From Bacillus sp. AFS041924 (GTDB lineage Bacteria > Bacillota > Bacilli > Bacillales > Bacillaceae_G): a DNA stretch of 61,849 nucleotides. Positions 25,981 to 35,807 of the stretch are shown here, piece by piece (positions within the stretch are counted from its first letter, which is position 1; each line of letters starts with the position of its first letter). The notes below the pieces were generated by a model, which saw only the letters and a program-made list of their open reading frames with translations, made no database searches and was not told where the DNA came from. A program made the position numbers and the translations under genes. The stretch spans positions 1-61,849 of the forward strand of contig NZ_NULG01000045.1 of assembly GCF_002577195.1 (NCBI RefSeq), written 5' to 3'.

Positions 25981-26769
25981 ATTATTAATAAAGTAGAACT
26001 TCAAAATTTATCAATTGCTTATAAGGATCAAGGTAAGGGGAAGACAATCGTTTTAATTCATGGTTTTATGGGGAGTCATGCATATTGGGAAAAAGTAGTT
26101 CCAAAGTTGGCAGAGGATTATCGAGTAATAGCAATCGATTTACCAGGACATGGTGACTCTACCTCTATAAAAGAAGAGCATTCAATTGAAGATTATGCAG
26201 ATGTATTGAAAGAGCTACTTGATCAATTAAACATTAGCCAAGTAACGATGTTTGGACACTCGTTAGGAGGCTATATTACACTTGCGTTTGCAAAAAGATA
26301 CTCTAACTATTTAAATGGTTTTTCTTTAATACACTCTACTGCATATCCAGATAGTGAAGAGGCAAAAAAGGGTAGAGTAGCAACTATTGAGAAAGTTAAT
26401 AACGAAGGAGTAAAAAATATTGTTGATGGATTAATACCTAAACTTTTCTCTCCAAAAAATGTACAAAATAATATTTCAGAAATAGAATTAGCAAAGAAAA
26501 TCGGTTATAAAACTTCAGTCGATGGCACAGTTAAAGCACTTATAAGCATGAAGGACAGACCTGATCGAAATCACATACTTAATGATACAAATTTACCTGT
26601 ACTTTTATTGGCTGGAAAAGATGATCAAATCATACCGCCAGAAAAAACTTTTTCAGTCAAAAAAGAAAATATTAAAACTACTACTTTAAACAGTGCGGGG
26701 CATATGAGCATGTATGAGTCACCTGAGGAGCTAGTTAACGAAATGAAGGATTATTTAAGTTCGTTTTAA
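25981..26769 (+). CDS. Alpha/beta hydrolase with a probable ATT start
   Basis: About 262 residues of the MenH/YtxM-like alpha/beta hydrolase fold. The triad is visible: Ser94 in GHSLGG, Asp214 or 215 in LAGKDDQ, and His241 in SAGHMSM; the oxyanion region is LIHGFMG. The first ATG (26068) would remove about 29 conserved residues, including the HGF oxyanion turn. Upstream the frame is open back to a TGA at 25972 but has no ATG, GTG or TTG; ATT at 25981, ten bases after GGAG, is the only candidate start that keeps the fold. Either ATT is used or the start was mutated. The substrate is unknown. Confidence 0.75.
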   Translation: MINKVELQNLSIAYKDQGKGKTIVLIHGFMGSHAYWEKVVPKLAEDYRVIAIDLPGHGDSTSIKEEHSIEDYADVLKELLDQLNISQVTMFGHSLGGYITLAFAKRYSNYLNGFSLIHSTAYPDSEEAKKGRVATIEKVNNEGVKNIVDGLIPKLFSPKNVQNNISEIELAKKIGYKTSVDGTVKALISMKDRPDRNHILNDTNLPVLLLAGKDDQIIPPEKTFSVKKENIKTTTLNSAGHMSMYESPEELVNEMKDYLSSF

Positions 26770-26808
26770 TGGCAGAAAATTTGATCTATGGAATTTAAAA
26801 GATTTAAT

Positions 26809-26854
26809 AAGGCTTTGATTCAAGTAATAGATCTTGATGAAAAAGTCTTTTTTT
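26809..26854 (+). terminator. Terminator of the alpha/beta hydrolase gene
   Basis: AAGGCTTTGATTCAAG can pair, with some G-T pairs and a mismatch, with CTTGATGAAAAAGTCTTT, followed by T. Confidence 0.5.
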
Positions 26855-26974
26855 GTTCAATCAATTTTTAATAAACGTGGTAAATTAAGGTATAGTCCTG
26901 TTAAGATTAATTATATAAATTACATAATGAAATAGTAAATAAAACATAATCCGTGAGTATTTGGAGGTGTATGA

Positions 26975-28276
26975 ATGTATCGTATTGGACTGATCGGGCC
27001 AGAGTGGTCTTTAGAACGAATTTTAAGTTTTTCTAAAGAATATGAAAAGGAGTTTGTATTTTTACCGTTTGCATATGATGATCCGGTGGAAACGAAAGAA
27101 ATTGTAAAGAAGCATGATCGAGATGTTGATGTTTGGCTTTTTTCAGGACAATTACCTTATAATATTGCAACAAAAATCATTCATTCCAATGATAAGCTGT
27201 TGTATATTCCACATACAGAATCTACTGTTTATAAAAGTCTGTTAAATATTATGTATCTTACAGATAAATTAATTACGCAATTAAGCGTTGATATGCCCAT
27301 GTATTCGAATCTATTAGAAGATGCTTTAGTGCAGTTGAATAAGCCATTTGATCATCTTTATATAAAAAAGTTTGATGAAGAAGCTATTCATTTCGAGGAA
27401 ATATTACAATTTCACCTTGAATTATGGGAAGCAAATAAAACTGAAGGTGTTTTGACTAATTTTCCATCTGTTTTTCAGGAATTAAAAAAACGTGAAGTTC
27501 CAGTCGAATGGATCTCAACTAGTAGAGTTGATATTCAGCAAACTTTAAAACTTCTAACGGAGAAAGTAAAAGGCCTTTATTTTAAAGATTCTCAAATTGG
27601 AGTAGAGTTGGTTGAAATAGAAAATTTCGAGGGTATTATAAAAAAAGCTAAATCTCCTTATCATTTACAGCATATCGAGCTTCGTATAAAGGATGTACTT
27701 CTAACACTATGTGAACAATTAAATGGTTCTCTAATTGAAAAGGGATATGGGAAATATTTGATTTATAGTTCTAGAGGTGCAATTGAACGGGAGATTAATA
27801 TGTTAGAGAATACGATGGAGCAGTTATCGCTAGAAGCAGATTCTAAGGTTTCTGTAGGTATTGGATATGGTGAAACCGTTTTTTCTGCAGAGAAAAATGC
27901 GATTGAATCAATTCAACAGTCTAAAGAGACGAAAAATCGTAAAATAATAATTGTCCAAGAGAATGGCGAAATTATCGAATCAATTGGAAGTGAAGAAGAA
28001 ATCTCATATGCTTATAGAACAAATGACCAAGAACTTTTGCAAAAGCTTAAATTAGGGAATATTAGTGTAAAGACATTTCATAAAATTGAAAACCTTATTA
28101 AGAGAATGGATTGGAATGATTTTACAACAAAGAATTTAGCTGAGCAGCTTAATATGACAGAACGAAATGCTAGACGCATTGTAGCAGATTTATGTGAAGT
28201 AGAATTACTAGAATGCATTGGTGAGGAATCTTTATCATACCGTGGGAGACCAAGTAAAATATATCGTTTCAAATAA
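26975..28276 (+). CDS. Putative multi-domain transcriptional regulator with a nucleotide-cyclase-like fold
   Basis: A 433-residue protein. The first 220 residues form an alpha/beta domain without a clear match (MYRIGLIGPEWSLERILSF at the start). Residues about 255-340 contain SSRGAIEREI and VGIGYGETVFSAEKNA, which look like the core of a degenerate GGDEF/nucleotide-cyclase fold (the V-G-I-G-x-G-x-T-x-x-x-A-E motif). The C-terminal 70 residues form a winged helix (FTTKNLAEQLNMTERNARRI, then YRGRPSKIYRFK). GGAGGTG precedes the ATG. It sits directly upstream of the M20/DUF3311/SSS operon, so a role as sensor and regulator of that operon is inferred. Confidence 0.72.
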   Translation: MYRIGLIGPEWSLERILSFSKEYEKEFVFLPFAYDDPVETKEIVKKHDRDVDVWLFSGQLPYNIATKIIHSNDKLLYIPHTESTVYKSLLNIMYLTDKLITQLSVDMPMYSNLLEDALVQLNKPFDHLYIKKFDEEAIHFEEILQFHLELWEANKTEGVLTNFPSVFQELKKREVPVEWISTSRVDIQQTLKLLTEKVKGLYFKDSQIGVELVEIENFEGIIKKAKSPYHLQHIELRIKDVLLTLCEQLNGSLIEKGYGKYLIYSSRGAIEREINMLENTMEQLSLEADSKVSVGIGYGETVFSAEKNAIESIQQSKETKNRKIIIVQENGEIIESIGSEEEISYAYRTNDQELLQKLKLGNISVKTFHKIENLIKRMDWNDFTTKNLAEQLNMTERNARRIVADLCEVELLECIGEESLSYRGRPSKIYRFK

Positions 28277-28305
28277 ACATTTCAAATTGAAGTGTTTATT
28301 TTTTT
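28275..28305 (+). terminator. Terminator of the regulator gene
   Basis: AAACATTTC pairs with GAAGTGTTT (one T-G pair) and is followed by a T run, overlapping the stop codon. Confidence 0.72.
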
Positions 28306-28443
28306 GGATTAAATATTATTAATATTTAGAATTATTAATAAAAAGTGTTGTAGAAATCGCTTTCAAGTAATAAAATCAACATATAAGGAAAAAGACCTTA
28401 AATATTCCTTAAATATATTTTGATGATTCGTGGAGGTGCTTCA

Positions 28444-29637
28444 ATGAAGTATGATCTTTTATCTGAATTAAACTTAGATGCATTAGTAGGTTCGATTAAC
28501 AATGAAGTAATTGGATGGAGAAGGTATTTACACGAAAATCCGGAACTATCCTTCCAGGAAGAAAGGACTGCTCAATTCGTGTATGACAAGCTAAATTCAT
28601 TTGGAGGTTTAGAAATTTCTAGACCAACTAAAACTAGTATTGTTGCTAGATTAATAGGAAGTCATTCAGGGAAAGTACTTGCAATTCGAGCAGATATGGA
28701 TGCACTTCCAATACAGGAAGAAAATGAAATTGAATTTAGTTCTAAAAAGGATGGCATAATGCATGCATGTGGGCATGATGGGCACACTGCGATGCTATTA
28801 GGAACTGCGAAACTCCTTTGTAGTTTTAAAGAAAAGATAAAAGGTGAGATTCGATTTATTTTCCAACATGCTGAAGAATTACCACCTGGTGGTGCAATTG
28901 AGATGGTAAATGCAGGAGTGCTTGATGGAGTTGATTTGATTATCGGAGCACATTTAACGAGTAATTTGGAAACCGGAAAAATTGGTTTAAATTATGGCCC
29001 TATTATGGCAGGTGCAGATATGTTTAAACTAACAATCTTTGGTGAAGGTGGCCATGCATCTCAGCCGAATCAAACAATTGATCCAATTCTGATTGGAACT
29101 GAAGTTGTTACAAACTTACAGCATATCGTATCAAGGAAGATTGATCCAATCGATACTGCGGTCATATCAGTTACACAATTTAATGGAGGTACAGCAGTAA
29201 ACGTTATCCCAAATTTTGTTACAATTGGTGGTTCAGTTCGGAGCTTTAAACCTGAAATTCGAAATAATATACCAAAGTTGATCGAACAAATTGTAAAGGG
29301 TATCACCGATGCTCATGGTGCAAAATACGAGATTGAATACCATTACGGATACTCACCGGTCATTAATGATGAGGTAGTAACTAGTTTAATAGATAAAACT
29401 GTTTGTGAACTATTTGGAGAAGAAAATCGTGAATTAATTAAACCAATAATGGGAAGTGAGGATTTTTCAGCATTCCTTCTTGAAGCTCCTGGGAGTTACT
29501 TTTTTGTAGGTGCAAGAAATGAGTCAAAAGGAATAGTGTATCCACACCATCATCCGAAATTTAATATCGATGAGAGAGCTTTGAAAGATGGAATAAAGAT
29601 ATTTGTTCAAGGAGCTATTAACATTTTAAATCATTAA
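28444..29637 (+). CDS. M20-family amidohydrolase (N-acyl amino acid hydrolase type)
   Basis: About 397 residues of the M20D/amidohydrolase family (HipO/YxeP-like). Metal-site segments are visible: RADMDALPIQEE, MHACGHDGHTAML, FQHAEELPPGG and a late PHHHPKFNIDE. It removes an acyl group from an N-acyl amino acid or similar amide in the cytoplasm. The upstream ATG at 28420 precedes the ribosome site; GGAGGTG lies five bases before the ATG at 28444, which I use. It is the first gene of a three-gene operon with a DUF3311 protein and an SSS transporter, so the transporter probably imports its substrate. Confidence 0.88.
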   Translation: MKYDLLSELNLDALVGSINNEVIGWRRYLHENPELSFQEERTAQFVYDKLNSFGGLEISRPTKTSIVARLIGSHSGKVLAIRADMDALPIQEENEIEFSSKKDGIMHACGHDGHTAMLLGTAKLLCSFKEKIKGEIRFIFQHAEELPPGGAIEMVNAGVLDGVDLIIGAHLTSNLETGKIGLNYGPIMAGADMFKLTIFGEGGHASQPNQTIDPILIGTEVVTNLQHIVSRKIDPIDTAVISVTQFNGGTAVNVIPNFVTIGGSVRSFKPEIRNNIPKLIEQIVKGITDAHGAKYEIEYHYGYSPVINDEVVTSLIDKTVCELFGEENRELIKPIMGSEDFSAFLLEAPGSYFFVGARNESKGIVYPHHHPKFNIDERALKDGIKIFVQGAINILNH

Positions 29638-29655
29638 AATTAAGGAGAGTAGAGT

Positions 29656-29853
29656 ATGAAAAAAATCTATTTACTTGGTTTTATCCCGATTATTGGTTTT
29701 GTAATAGGAGCGTTGTTTTCGAATAAGGTTACTCCTTACGTACTTGGTATGCCTTTTTTCCATTTCTCAATTGTACTATGGTCATTTCTTACTACTGCAT
29801 TTTTAGGTTTAATTTATCTTTTTGATCCTGCGAATAAAGAGGAGGAATTGTAA
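29656..29853 (+). CDS. DUF3311 small membrane protein (YhjC-like)
   Basis: A 65-residue protein with two membrane helices (FIPIIGFVIGALF and FSIVLWSFLTTAFLGLIYLF) that match the DUF3311 family. These proteins are nearly always encoded just before an SSS-family transporter, as in B. subtilis yhjC-yhjB, and are taken to be accessory subunits. AAGGAGAG precedes the ATG. Its stop overlaps the next start by one base. Confidence 0.88.
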   Translation: MKKIYLLGFIPIIGFVIGALFSNKVTPYVLGMPFFHFSIVLWSFLTTAFLGLIYLFDPANKEEEL

Positions 29854-31334
29854 TGAATACTGGAACATTATTTATATTCTTATTTTTCGCTGTTTCTATC
29901 ATTATTGGCATATGGTCAAAAAAAGGTAAAGAAATGAACTTAGAACAATGGTCTGTTGGTGGCCGCGGAATGGGAACGCTTTTCATCTTCTTATTATCAG
30001 CCGGCGAAATGTATACAACCTTTACCTTTTTAGGTGCAAGTGGCTCAGCATATGGTGAAGGTGGTTCAATTTTTAGTATCGTTTCATATGGATGTATTGC
30101 ATCAATCATATCTTACTGGGCTTTTCCCGAAATTTGGAAATACTCCAAAAAGCATAAACTAATTTCTCAGTCAGATTTTATGGCAAAGAAATATGACAGC
30201 CCGATTCTAGGGGTACTTGTTGCTATAGTTGGAATCGTCGCTTTATTTTGTTACTTAGTTTTGCAATTTAAAGGATTAGGCTATATCGTTGAGATAACAT
30301 CTTATGGAGTAATATCTTCAAAAATGGCTATTTTATTTGGCGCGATAGGTGTTACTATATTCGTCATGCTATCTGGTATTCATGGTTCTGCTTGGACATC
30401 TGTTTTAAAGGATATTTTAATTCTTGCCATCATTCTATTTTTAGGTATCTATTTACCGATTCATTTTTATGGCGGTATTAAGCCAATGTATCAGGCTATT
30501 GAACAAGCAAAGCCTAACTTTACGATTCTACCAGAATATGGTATGAATTTAACTTGGTATATTTCAACTATTATTTTAAGTGGAATTGGAATGTATATGT
30601 GGCCACATTCATTCCCGCCAATTTTTGCAGCGAAAAATGCAAAGGTTTTAAGAAAGAACGCAATCATCATGCCATTGTATCAGTTAATATTACTATTTGC
30701 TTTTTTCGTAGGCTTTGCAGCAATCTTACAAATTAAAGGGATACAAGGTAGTGATAGTGACAAAATATTATTACTTCTTTCCAAAAAGACTTTTGATCCT
30801 TGGTTTGTAGGTTTAATAGGGGGTACAGGGGTATTAGCTGCTTTAGTACCTGCTTCTATGATTCTAATGGTAATATCCACGTTATTTGTTAAAAATATTT
30901 ATCAAGTAGTGGTTCCTTCTAATTCTGAAATACATATGACCAAACGAATAAAATTAATTGTTCCTTTTATTACGCTAGTAGGTTTATATTTTACATTTAA
31001 AGGTGGTAGTTCTCTATTTAGTATTGCAATTGTGGCATATAATTTTATAACACAGCTTGCTCCACCATTTTTCTTAAGTTTAATGAAAAAGAACTTTGTA
31101 ACCAAACATGGCGCTATTACTGGAATTATTTTTGGTGGGGTTATTGTTTCAATTTTTGATTTAGGCGAAAAGACATTTGCTCAAGCTTTTCCACATCTTC
31201 CACAACTAGTGAAAGACTTAAATGTAGGCATTATTGCACTAATTATTAATGCGATTGTTATGGTGGTTGTTAGTCTTATTACAAATAATAGCATGTCAAC
31301 AAATAAGAAGATTGATCGCTTAGTTGAACAATAA
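29853..31334 (+). CDS. Sodium:solute symporter (SSS family, YhjB-like)
   Basis: A 493-residue transporter with about 13 membrane helices. The family signature appears as WSVGGRGMGTLFIFLLSAGE near residue 30 and as GIHGSAWTSVLKD near residue 180; the sodium-binding region of helix 8 is near VGLIGGTGVLAALVPASM. It imports a solute with sodium. The start overlaps the stop of the DUF3311 gene (TAATG). Its position behind an M20 amidohydrolase suggests an N-acyl amino acid or peptide-like substrate; the family also carries carboxylates and pantothenate. Confidence 0.88.
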   Translation: MNTGTLFIFLFFAVSIIIGIWSKKGKEMNLEQWSVGGRGMGTLFIFLLSAGEMYTTFTFLGASGSAYGEGGSIFSIVSYGCIASIISYWAFPEIWKYSKKHKLISQSDFMAKKYDSPILGVLVAIVGIVALFCYLVLQFKGLGYIVEITSYGVISSKMAILFGAIGVTIFVMLSGIHGSAWTSVLKDILILAIILFLGIYLPIHFYGGIKPMYQAIEQAKPNFTILPEYGMNLTWYISTIILSGIGMYMWPHSFPPIFAAKNAKVLRKNAIIMPLYQLILLFAFFVGFAAILQIKGIQGSDSDKILLLLSKKTFDPWFVGLIGGTGVLAALVPASMILMVISTLFVKNIYQVVVPSNSEIHMTKRIKLIVPFITLVGLYFTFKGGSSLFSIAIVAYNFITQLAPPFFLSLMKKNFVTKHGAITGIIFGGVIVSIFDLGEKTFAQAFPHLPQLVKDLNVGIIALIINAIVMVVVSLITNNSMSTNKKIDRLVEQ

Positions 31335-31343
31335 GTCAGAAAA

Positions 31344-31375
31344 AAACGTCGGTTCTAAAAGATCCGACGTTTCTA
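31344..31375. terminator. Bidirectional terminator between SSS gene and protease gene
   Basis: AAACGTCGGTTC pairs with GATCCGACGTTT, with A/T runs on both sides. Confidence 0.8.
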
Positions 31376-31392
31376 TTATTCTATTAAGTTGG

Positions 31393-34300
31393 TTATTGAA
31401 TGTCTAAATCCTTCAAAATATTCTCCAAAGTTTCACCCTTAACTATCTTTTTACCTTTTGGAACATCTTTGACATCAGGATTTGGAGTTAAATAATTCTT
31501 TTGAACAAAGCTCATATCCTTCGTGTCAACAATTCCATCGAAATTGATATCTGCTGCACGCTTGTTCGTACCCCAATATGTTTTAATATAATCTGCATCT
31601 AAGACATCAATTACATTATCGTTATTAACATCCCCACCCATAACTAGTGCATACAAAATATAAGATAAGCGACCAACAGTATCGCCATTCGTAATGTCAT
31701 ATAAATCATTAACTGTCACATGTCGGTCGAAATGGCCTGGGATTTTGACGGTTAAATCATACTCTTCATTTGAAGCAGGAAGATTTTTAACAAAGTAGCG
31801 TGCACTGCTGTTAAATTCTCCTGTATAAGTTTTACCACTTTTTGAAACTAATTTTAATGTCATGCCAGCTTTCGAAAAATCTTTATTGTAGTCTAACCAT
31901 ATACCATCTAAGAATCCATCAGCAAGGATTCCACCTTCAAGCTGAGAGTATGTTGGAACGACATTGATCCCTTGACCAAATCCTTGAATTGTTGCAGGTG
32001 CTTGATTTAAAGAAAAAGCTGTAGATTTTGTAATGTCAATAGTTTGAATCCACTTAATATAGTTAGTAGGTTTTTCCTTTACTTTAAATTTAATATCGAT
32101 TAAAGGTATAGAAGTTTGGATTGGTTGTATTGAATCACCTGTTAATTGAGTATTTATGGTGATTTTACTTGTAGTTTGTTCGATTATTTTAAGATCAGTA
32201 TTTAAGCCATGTGACTTAGCATAAGCAGTGAAATCTTTATTTACCGATACATTTGTGATGTCATATGTCGTAGAAGGGAATGTTAATGTAAATTCTCCAC
32301 CTGTTAAATCTTTAATATTATGTGTACTAAGTGATAGCGTTACATTTTCACCATACTTCACATCATTTTTGTTAGCTACTAGTTTCGCATATGGAAGTCC
32401 TTTTTTAACAAGCGTGTATGAGAAATTAGGATGATCTTGCATACCGTTTTGTGCATAGTCACGTGCGTCTAGTGTGAACTTTGTTACATCTTTACCATCT
32501 AAAAGACTAGTCTTAAATTCAAAGTCTCCATTTTTTTCAATTGCTAAAGGTGTTGAAGAGTATTTTGTTTTATTTATTAAGTTAACCATGTTAGAAGACT
32601 GATCCCATTTAAATCCGTTTTGATTCATAATATCTACTTGTTGGTCATATATGTTACCTTTTACAGTCATACCATCTCCAGTTACTTCATATACGCCACC
32701 CGGATGTTGCATTTTTACGACTGGGTTTGTATTTTCGATGTAAAATGTATCAGACTTTTTAAATGTTTTACCTGCTCTGTTAGTAGCAATTAATTCAATT
32801 TCATATTTTCCTGGAGGTGCAAGCCTTTTTGAGTAAGATATTGGATGATCCTTATGACCTGTAAATGCGCTATATAATCCATTAAATCCGTATTCAGTGA
32901 AAAAAAGAGTATCCTCCGTGAAAAGTCCTTCGTATGCATCAACTAGGCCAAGTGCTTGTCCAGTTTTCGCATCTTTTAACACAAAATCTACTGTTTCCAT
33001 TGAACTATTAAGTGAAAATTCAATTCCAGTTCCATAAGGGAAACTATTATTTAAGTCACGTCGTGTTGTGAAGGCGTCCTCAAAGGCATTAATTGTATTG
33101 ATGCCTTCTTGTAAATGCTTGAATCCAAATGGTAATTGGTAAACTTCGTCAGGATTACTATTATTTGATATATAAATATAACCTTCGTAGTTACCAAATT
33201 CTGCAGTAGCAGGAATATGAATTGTTGGTTTGATTTTTATCGTTTTGTTCGCATTAATAGTAACCGTATTAGGAACATCTAGCGTAATATTGTTAGCTAA
33301 AGCATCTTTAGCTCCTTTTACATTTTGATTAAACTTAACTTGGACAGTAAATGTTTTCTTTTTGTTACTAGTATTTGAAATAGAAACTACTCGAGAGTCA
33401 GTTTTTGCTTTGTCTACAGTAACTTGTGGTCCAAAGCTTAATGCTCCTGTAACATCAGGTATTGATACATCTTTACCATCTTTTGTGCTGATCGTTTTAT
33501 CTAGTACTTTAATATGTACGTCAGAGTGAACTGCTTCATATACATCAATTCTTCCTGCACCAACTTCAAATACACTGTACTCCTTTTGTAATCTATCTGC
33601 TGTATTCATTAATGCAGCTTTTACATCTTCTGGTTTATATTCTGGATGCTCTTGTAAAAGTAGAGCTGTGGCTCCAGCAACGTGAGGAGTAGCCATCGAT
33701 GTTCCAGATGCACTCAAATATGCATTCGTATAGTCAGTAAGATGTTCTGGTCCGTTTTCATAAGCTGGTACGCTTGAGAAAACAGCAACTCCTGGTGCAG
33801 TAACTTCTGGTTTAATATCATATAGTCTGTTTGAAGGACCACGTGAACTAAAATCAGCCAATGTATCTCCGTTAGTTTTCATTTCACCGATTGAGTTTAA
33901 AGTAAATGTCGTATTACCTTGATTTACTTTTTCTACAACTTTTATTCCTTGGTCATTTGTAAGAGTAAATGAAGGGATAAAGTCAAAGCCGTTTCCAAGG
34001 TAATGAGGAATTTGGCCTTCTGTTGGATTATTATTATAAATTAATACTGCTTTTGCTCCGTGTTTCTTTGCAAGCATTACTTTTTCATTTAAGCTAAGTA
34101 CTCCACGCTCAATTAATGCAATTTTTCCATTTACATCTTTGCCATTATAATCGTTTTCTCTATTTCCTAAGCCGACAAAAACGATTGGCAGTGATAGGTT
34201 TTTCAAAGTATTTAAGTCATCATCATAGCTCTTTGCGAGAAGTTTTAAATTTGACAATGAAAGATTTTCATTTGAACTAACCGTACCAGTAGCAGTTGGG

Positions 34301-35520
34301 ATCGTCATCGAAAAATCACTCGCGCCAACTGTTATTGCTAGCGGGGAAGTACCAGGTGAACCAAGTGAATACAAATCACTTCCAGAGTTACCAGCTGCGA
34401 TAACAGCAGTCGTTCCAGCTAAAGCAGCATTATTTATTGCGATTGCATTTGGATCTAGAGGATCATTATAATTTGATCCTAATGATAGATTAATAACATC
34501 CATCCCATCTGCTACAGCTTTTTCGATTCCAGCAATTATATTACTTGTGTAACCCGAACCGTATGGACCAAGCACTTTATATGCATATAGGTCAACTCCA
34601 GGTGCTACTCCCGTAACTGCATAATCGGTTTTATTTTTACCTTGACCAGCAATCGTTCCAGAGACATGAGTCCCATGAGAAGTATAGTAAGTAGATCCAC
34701 CTAATGGATTGATTTCAGGTTCTCCGGATTTTTTCCAATCGTCGTATGTTGTTTCCATTGGGTCGGTGTCGTTATTTACGAAATCATATCCGCCTCTATA
34801 AACACCTTTTAAATCAGGATGATGATAATCAATTCCTGTATCGAGTACAGCAACTTTAACACCTTTTCCAGTAATCCCTTCTTCATGAAGTTTTGTTGCA
34901 CCGATATTATCAGCACTATCTACTGCAGGAGAATGACCACTTGACCCAGATGTTTGAATATCTGTAGGAGATGGATCTATTTTGATGACTTTATCTTCAA
35001 ATACCGCTTTTACTTCATCCATGGCAAGAATAGTATGTACTTCATTAGCTGGAACAGTCATTGCTACTCCATTAAATGCTTGGCGATACTCTTTACGAAT
35101 TTGAATAGTTGAAATGGCTTTTTTTGCTTGTCCGATTTTATTTTTAAACTGTTGATGCGACTTTTCTACTTTATTTTTAGCATCCTCTAGAGAGACAGCA
35201 ATACCGTTTTCTTCGTTTTTCTGTACATCCGTTTTAGCCGGATCCTGTGCAAATTGAACGATGATGCCAACAGGTTTATTACTAGTCGTATCGAGCTTAG
35301 GTGATAAATATTTATCTTGTTCTGCTGTTTCAACATTGCTATGAACTCGATTGCGATCCTCTTTTGTTAAATGTTTTAAATATTGCTCAACGTTTGATAC
35401 ACCACTCTGAGAAGTAGAATCAACCGAAGCAAAAGTGTGACTAGAAAATAGCAAACTAGCTGCTATAAAACTAGTAGAAACAACCTTGAGTGGCATGACT
35501 AAATTACTCTTCAAATACAA
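31393..35520 (-). CDS. Secreted S8 (subtilisin-type, Vpr-like) protease with cohesin-like and dockerin-like modules
   Basis: A 1375-residue precursor. Residues 1-31 are a signal peptide ending at TFA. An I9-type propeptide covers about 85-180. The catalytic triad is Asp227 (AVLDTGID), His285 (HGTHVSG) and Ser608 (GTSMATPHVAG), with oxyanion Asn378 and a protease-associated insert at about 430-545, as in Vpr. After Fn3-like regions come a cohesin-like segment near 1080-1190 (KYGENVTLSLSTHNIKDLTG) and paired dockerin-type EF-hand repeats near 1293-1345 (GDVNNDNVIDVLDADYI and ADINFDGIVDTKDMSFV). B. subtilis Vpr has about 806 residues, so the C-terminus is much extended. The start is TTG at 35520, or possibly TTG at 35514, which has better spacing from AAAGGG. 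Confidence 0.9.
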   Translation of the reverse strand: MYLKSNLVMPLKVVSTSFIAASLLFSSHTFASVDSTSQSGVSNVEQYLKHLTKEDRNRVHSNVETAEQDKYLSPKLDTTSNKPVGIIVQFAQDPAKTDVQKNEENGIAVSLEDAKNKVEKSHQQFKNKIGQAKKAISTIQIRKEYRQAFNGVAMTVPANEVHTILAMDEVKAVFEDKVIKIDPSPTDIQTSGSSGHSPAVDSADNIGATKLHEEGITGKGVKVAVLDTGIDYHHPDLKGVYRGGYDFVNNDTDPMETTYDDWKKSGEPEINPLGGSTYYTSHGTHVSGTIAGQGKNKTDYAVTGVAPGVDLYAYKVLGPYGSGYTSNIIAGIEKAVADGMDVINLSLGSNYNDPLDPNAIAINNAALAGTTAVIAAGNSGSDLYSLGSPGTSPLAITVGASDFSMTIPTATGTVSSNENLSLSNLKLLAKSYDDDLNTLKNLSLPIVFVGLGNRENDYNGKDVNGKIALIERGVLSLNEKVMLAKKHGAKAVLIYNNNPTEGQIPHYLGNGFDFIPSFTLTNDQGIKVVEKVNQGNTTFTLNSIGEMKTNGDTLADFSSRGPSNRLYDIKPEVTAPGVAVFSSVPAYENGPEHLTDYTNAYLSASGTSMATPHVAGATALLLQEHPEYKPEDVKAALMNTADRLQKEYSVFEVGAGRIDVYEAVHSDVHIKVLDKTISTKDGKDVSIPDVTGALSFGPQVTVDKAKTDSRVVSISNTSNKKKTFTVQVKFNQNVKGAKDALANNITLDVPNTVTINANKTIKIKPTIHIPATAEFGNYEGYIYISNNSNPDEVYQLPFGFKHLQEGINTINAFEDAFTTRRDLNNSFPYGTGIEFSLNSSMETVDFVLKDAKTGQALGLVDAYEGLFTEDTLFFTEYGFNGLYSAFTGHKDHPISYSKRLAPPGKYEIELIATNRAGKTFKKSDTFYIENTNPVVKMQHPGGVYEVTGDGMTVKGNIYDQQVDIMNQNGFKWDQSSNMVNLINKTKYSSTPLAIEKNGDFEFKTSLLDGKDVTKFTLDARDYAQNGMQDHPNFSYTLVKKGLPYAKLVANKNDVKYGENVTLSLSTHNIKDLTGGEFTLTFPSTTYDITNVSVNKDFTAYAKSHGLNTDLKIIEQTTSKITINTQLTGDSIQPIQTSIPLIDIKFKVKEKPTNYIKWIQTIDITKSTAFSLNQAPATIQGFGQGINVVPTYSQLEGGILADGFLDGIWLDYNKDFSKAGMTLKLVSKSGKTYTGEFNSSARYFVKNLPASNEEYDLTVKIPGHFDRHVTVNDLYDITNGDTVGRLSYILYALVMGGDVNNDNVIDVLDADYIKTYWGTNKRAADINFDGIVDTKDMSFVQKNYLTPNPDVKDVPKGKKIVKGETLENILKDLDIQ

Positions 35521-35807
35521 TACACCCTTTCAAATTAATCTTAAGGAATTAACCTTATATTCTGATTATTAGGAATATTTAACAATCAGTCAATTGGGTT
35601 ATTTTTACCTTATTAAATCAACGTTTTTACCGCTCAAGAATTAAACTCTCTCTAATTTCTTAAAAAAATTATTCAAAAACATCAGTAAATATAATAAAAA
35701 AATGTATTTTGAGTTTTTAAACGTTTCCTAAATATTGATTGAAATAAGAAATTTTTAACATTAAATGATACTTCAAACTTAAAAATGGTAATAAATAGCA
35801 TAATTTA

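Noticed and set aside
26068-26769. ATG at 26068 as the start of the alpha/beta hydrolase
   Set aside because: It would delete the conserved first strands and the HGF oxyanion turn, and no ribosome site precedes it.
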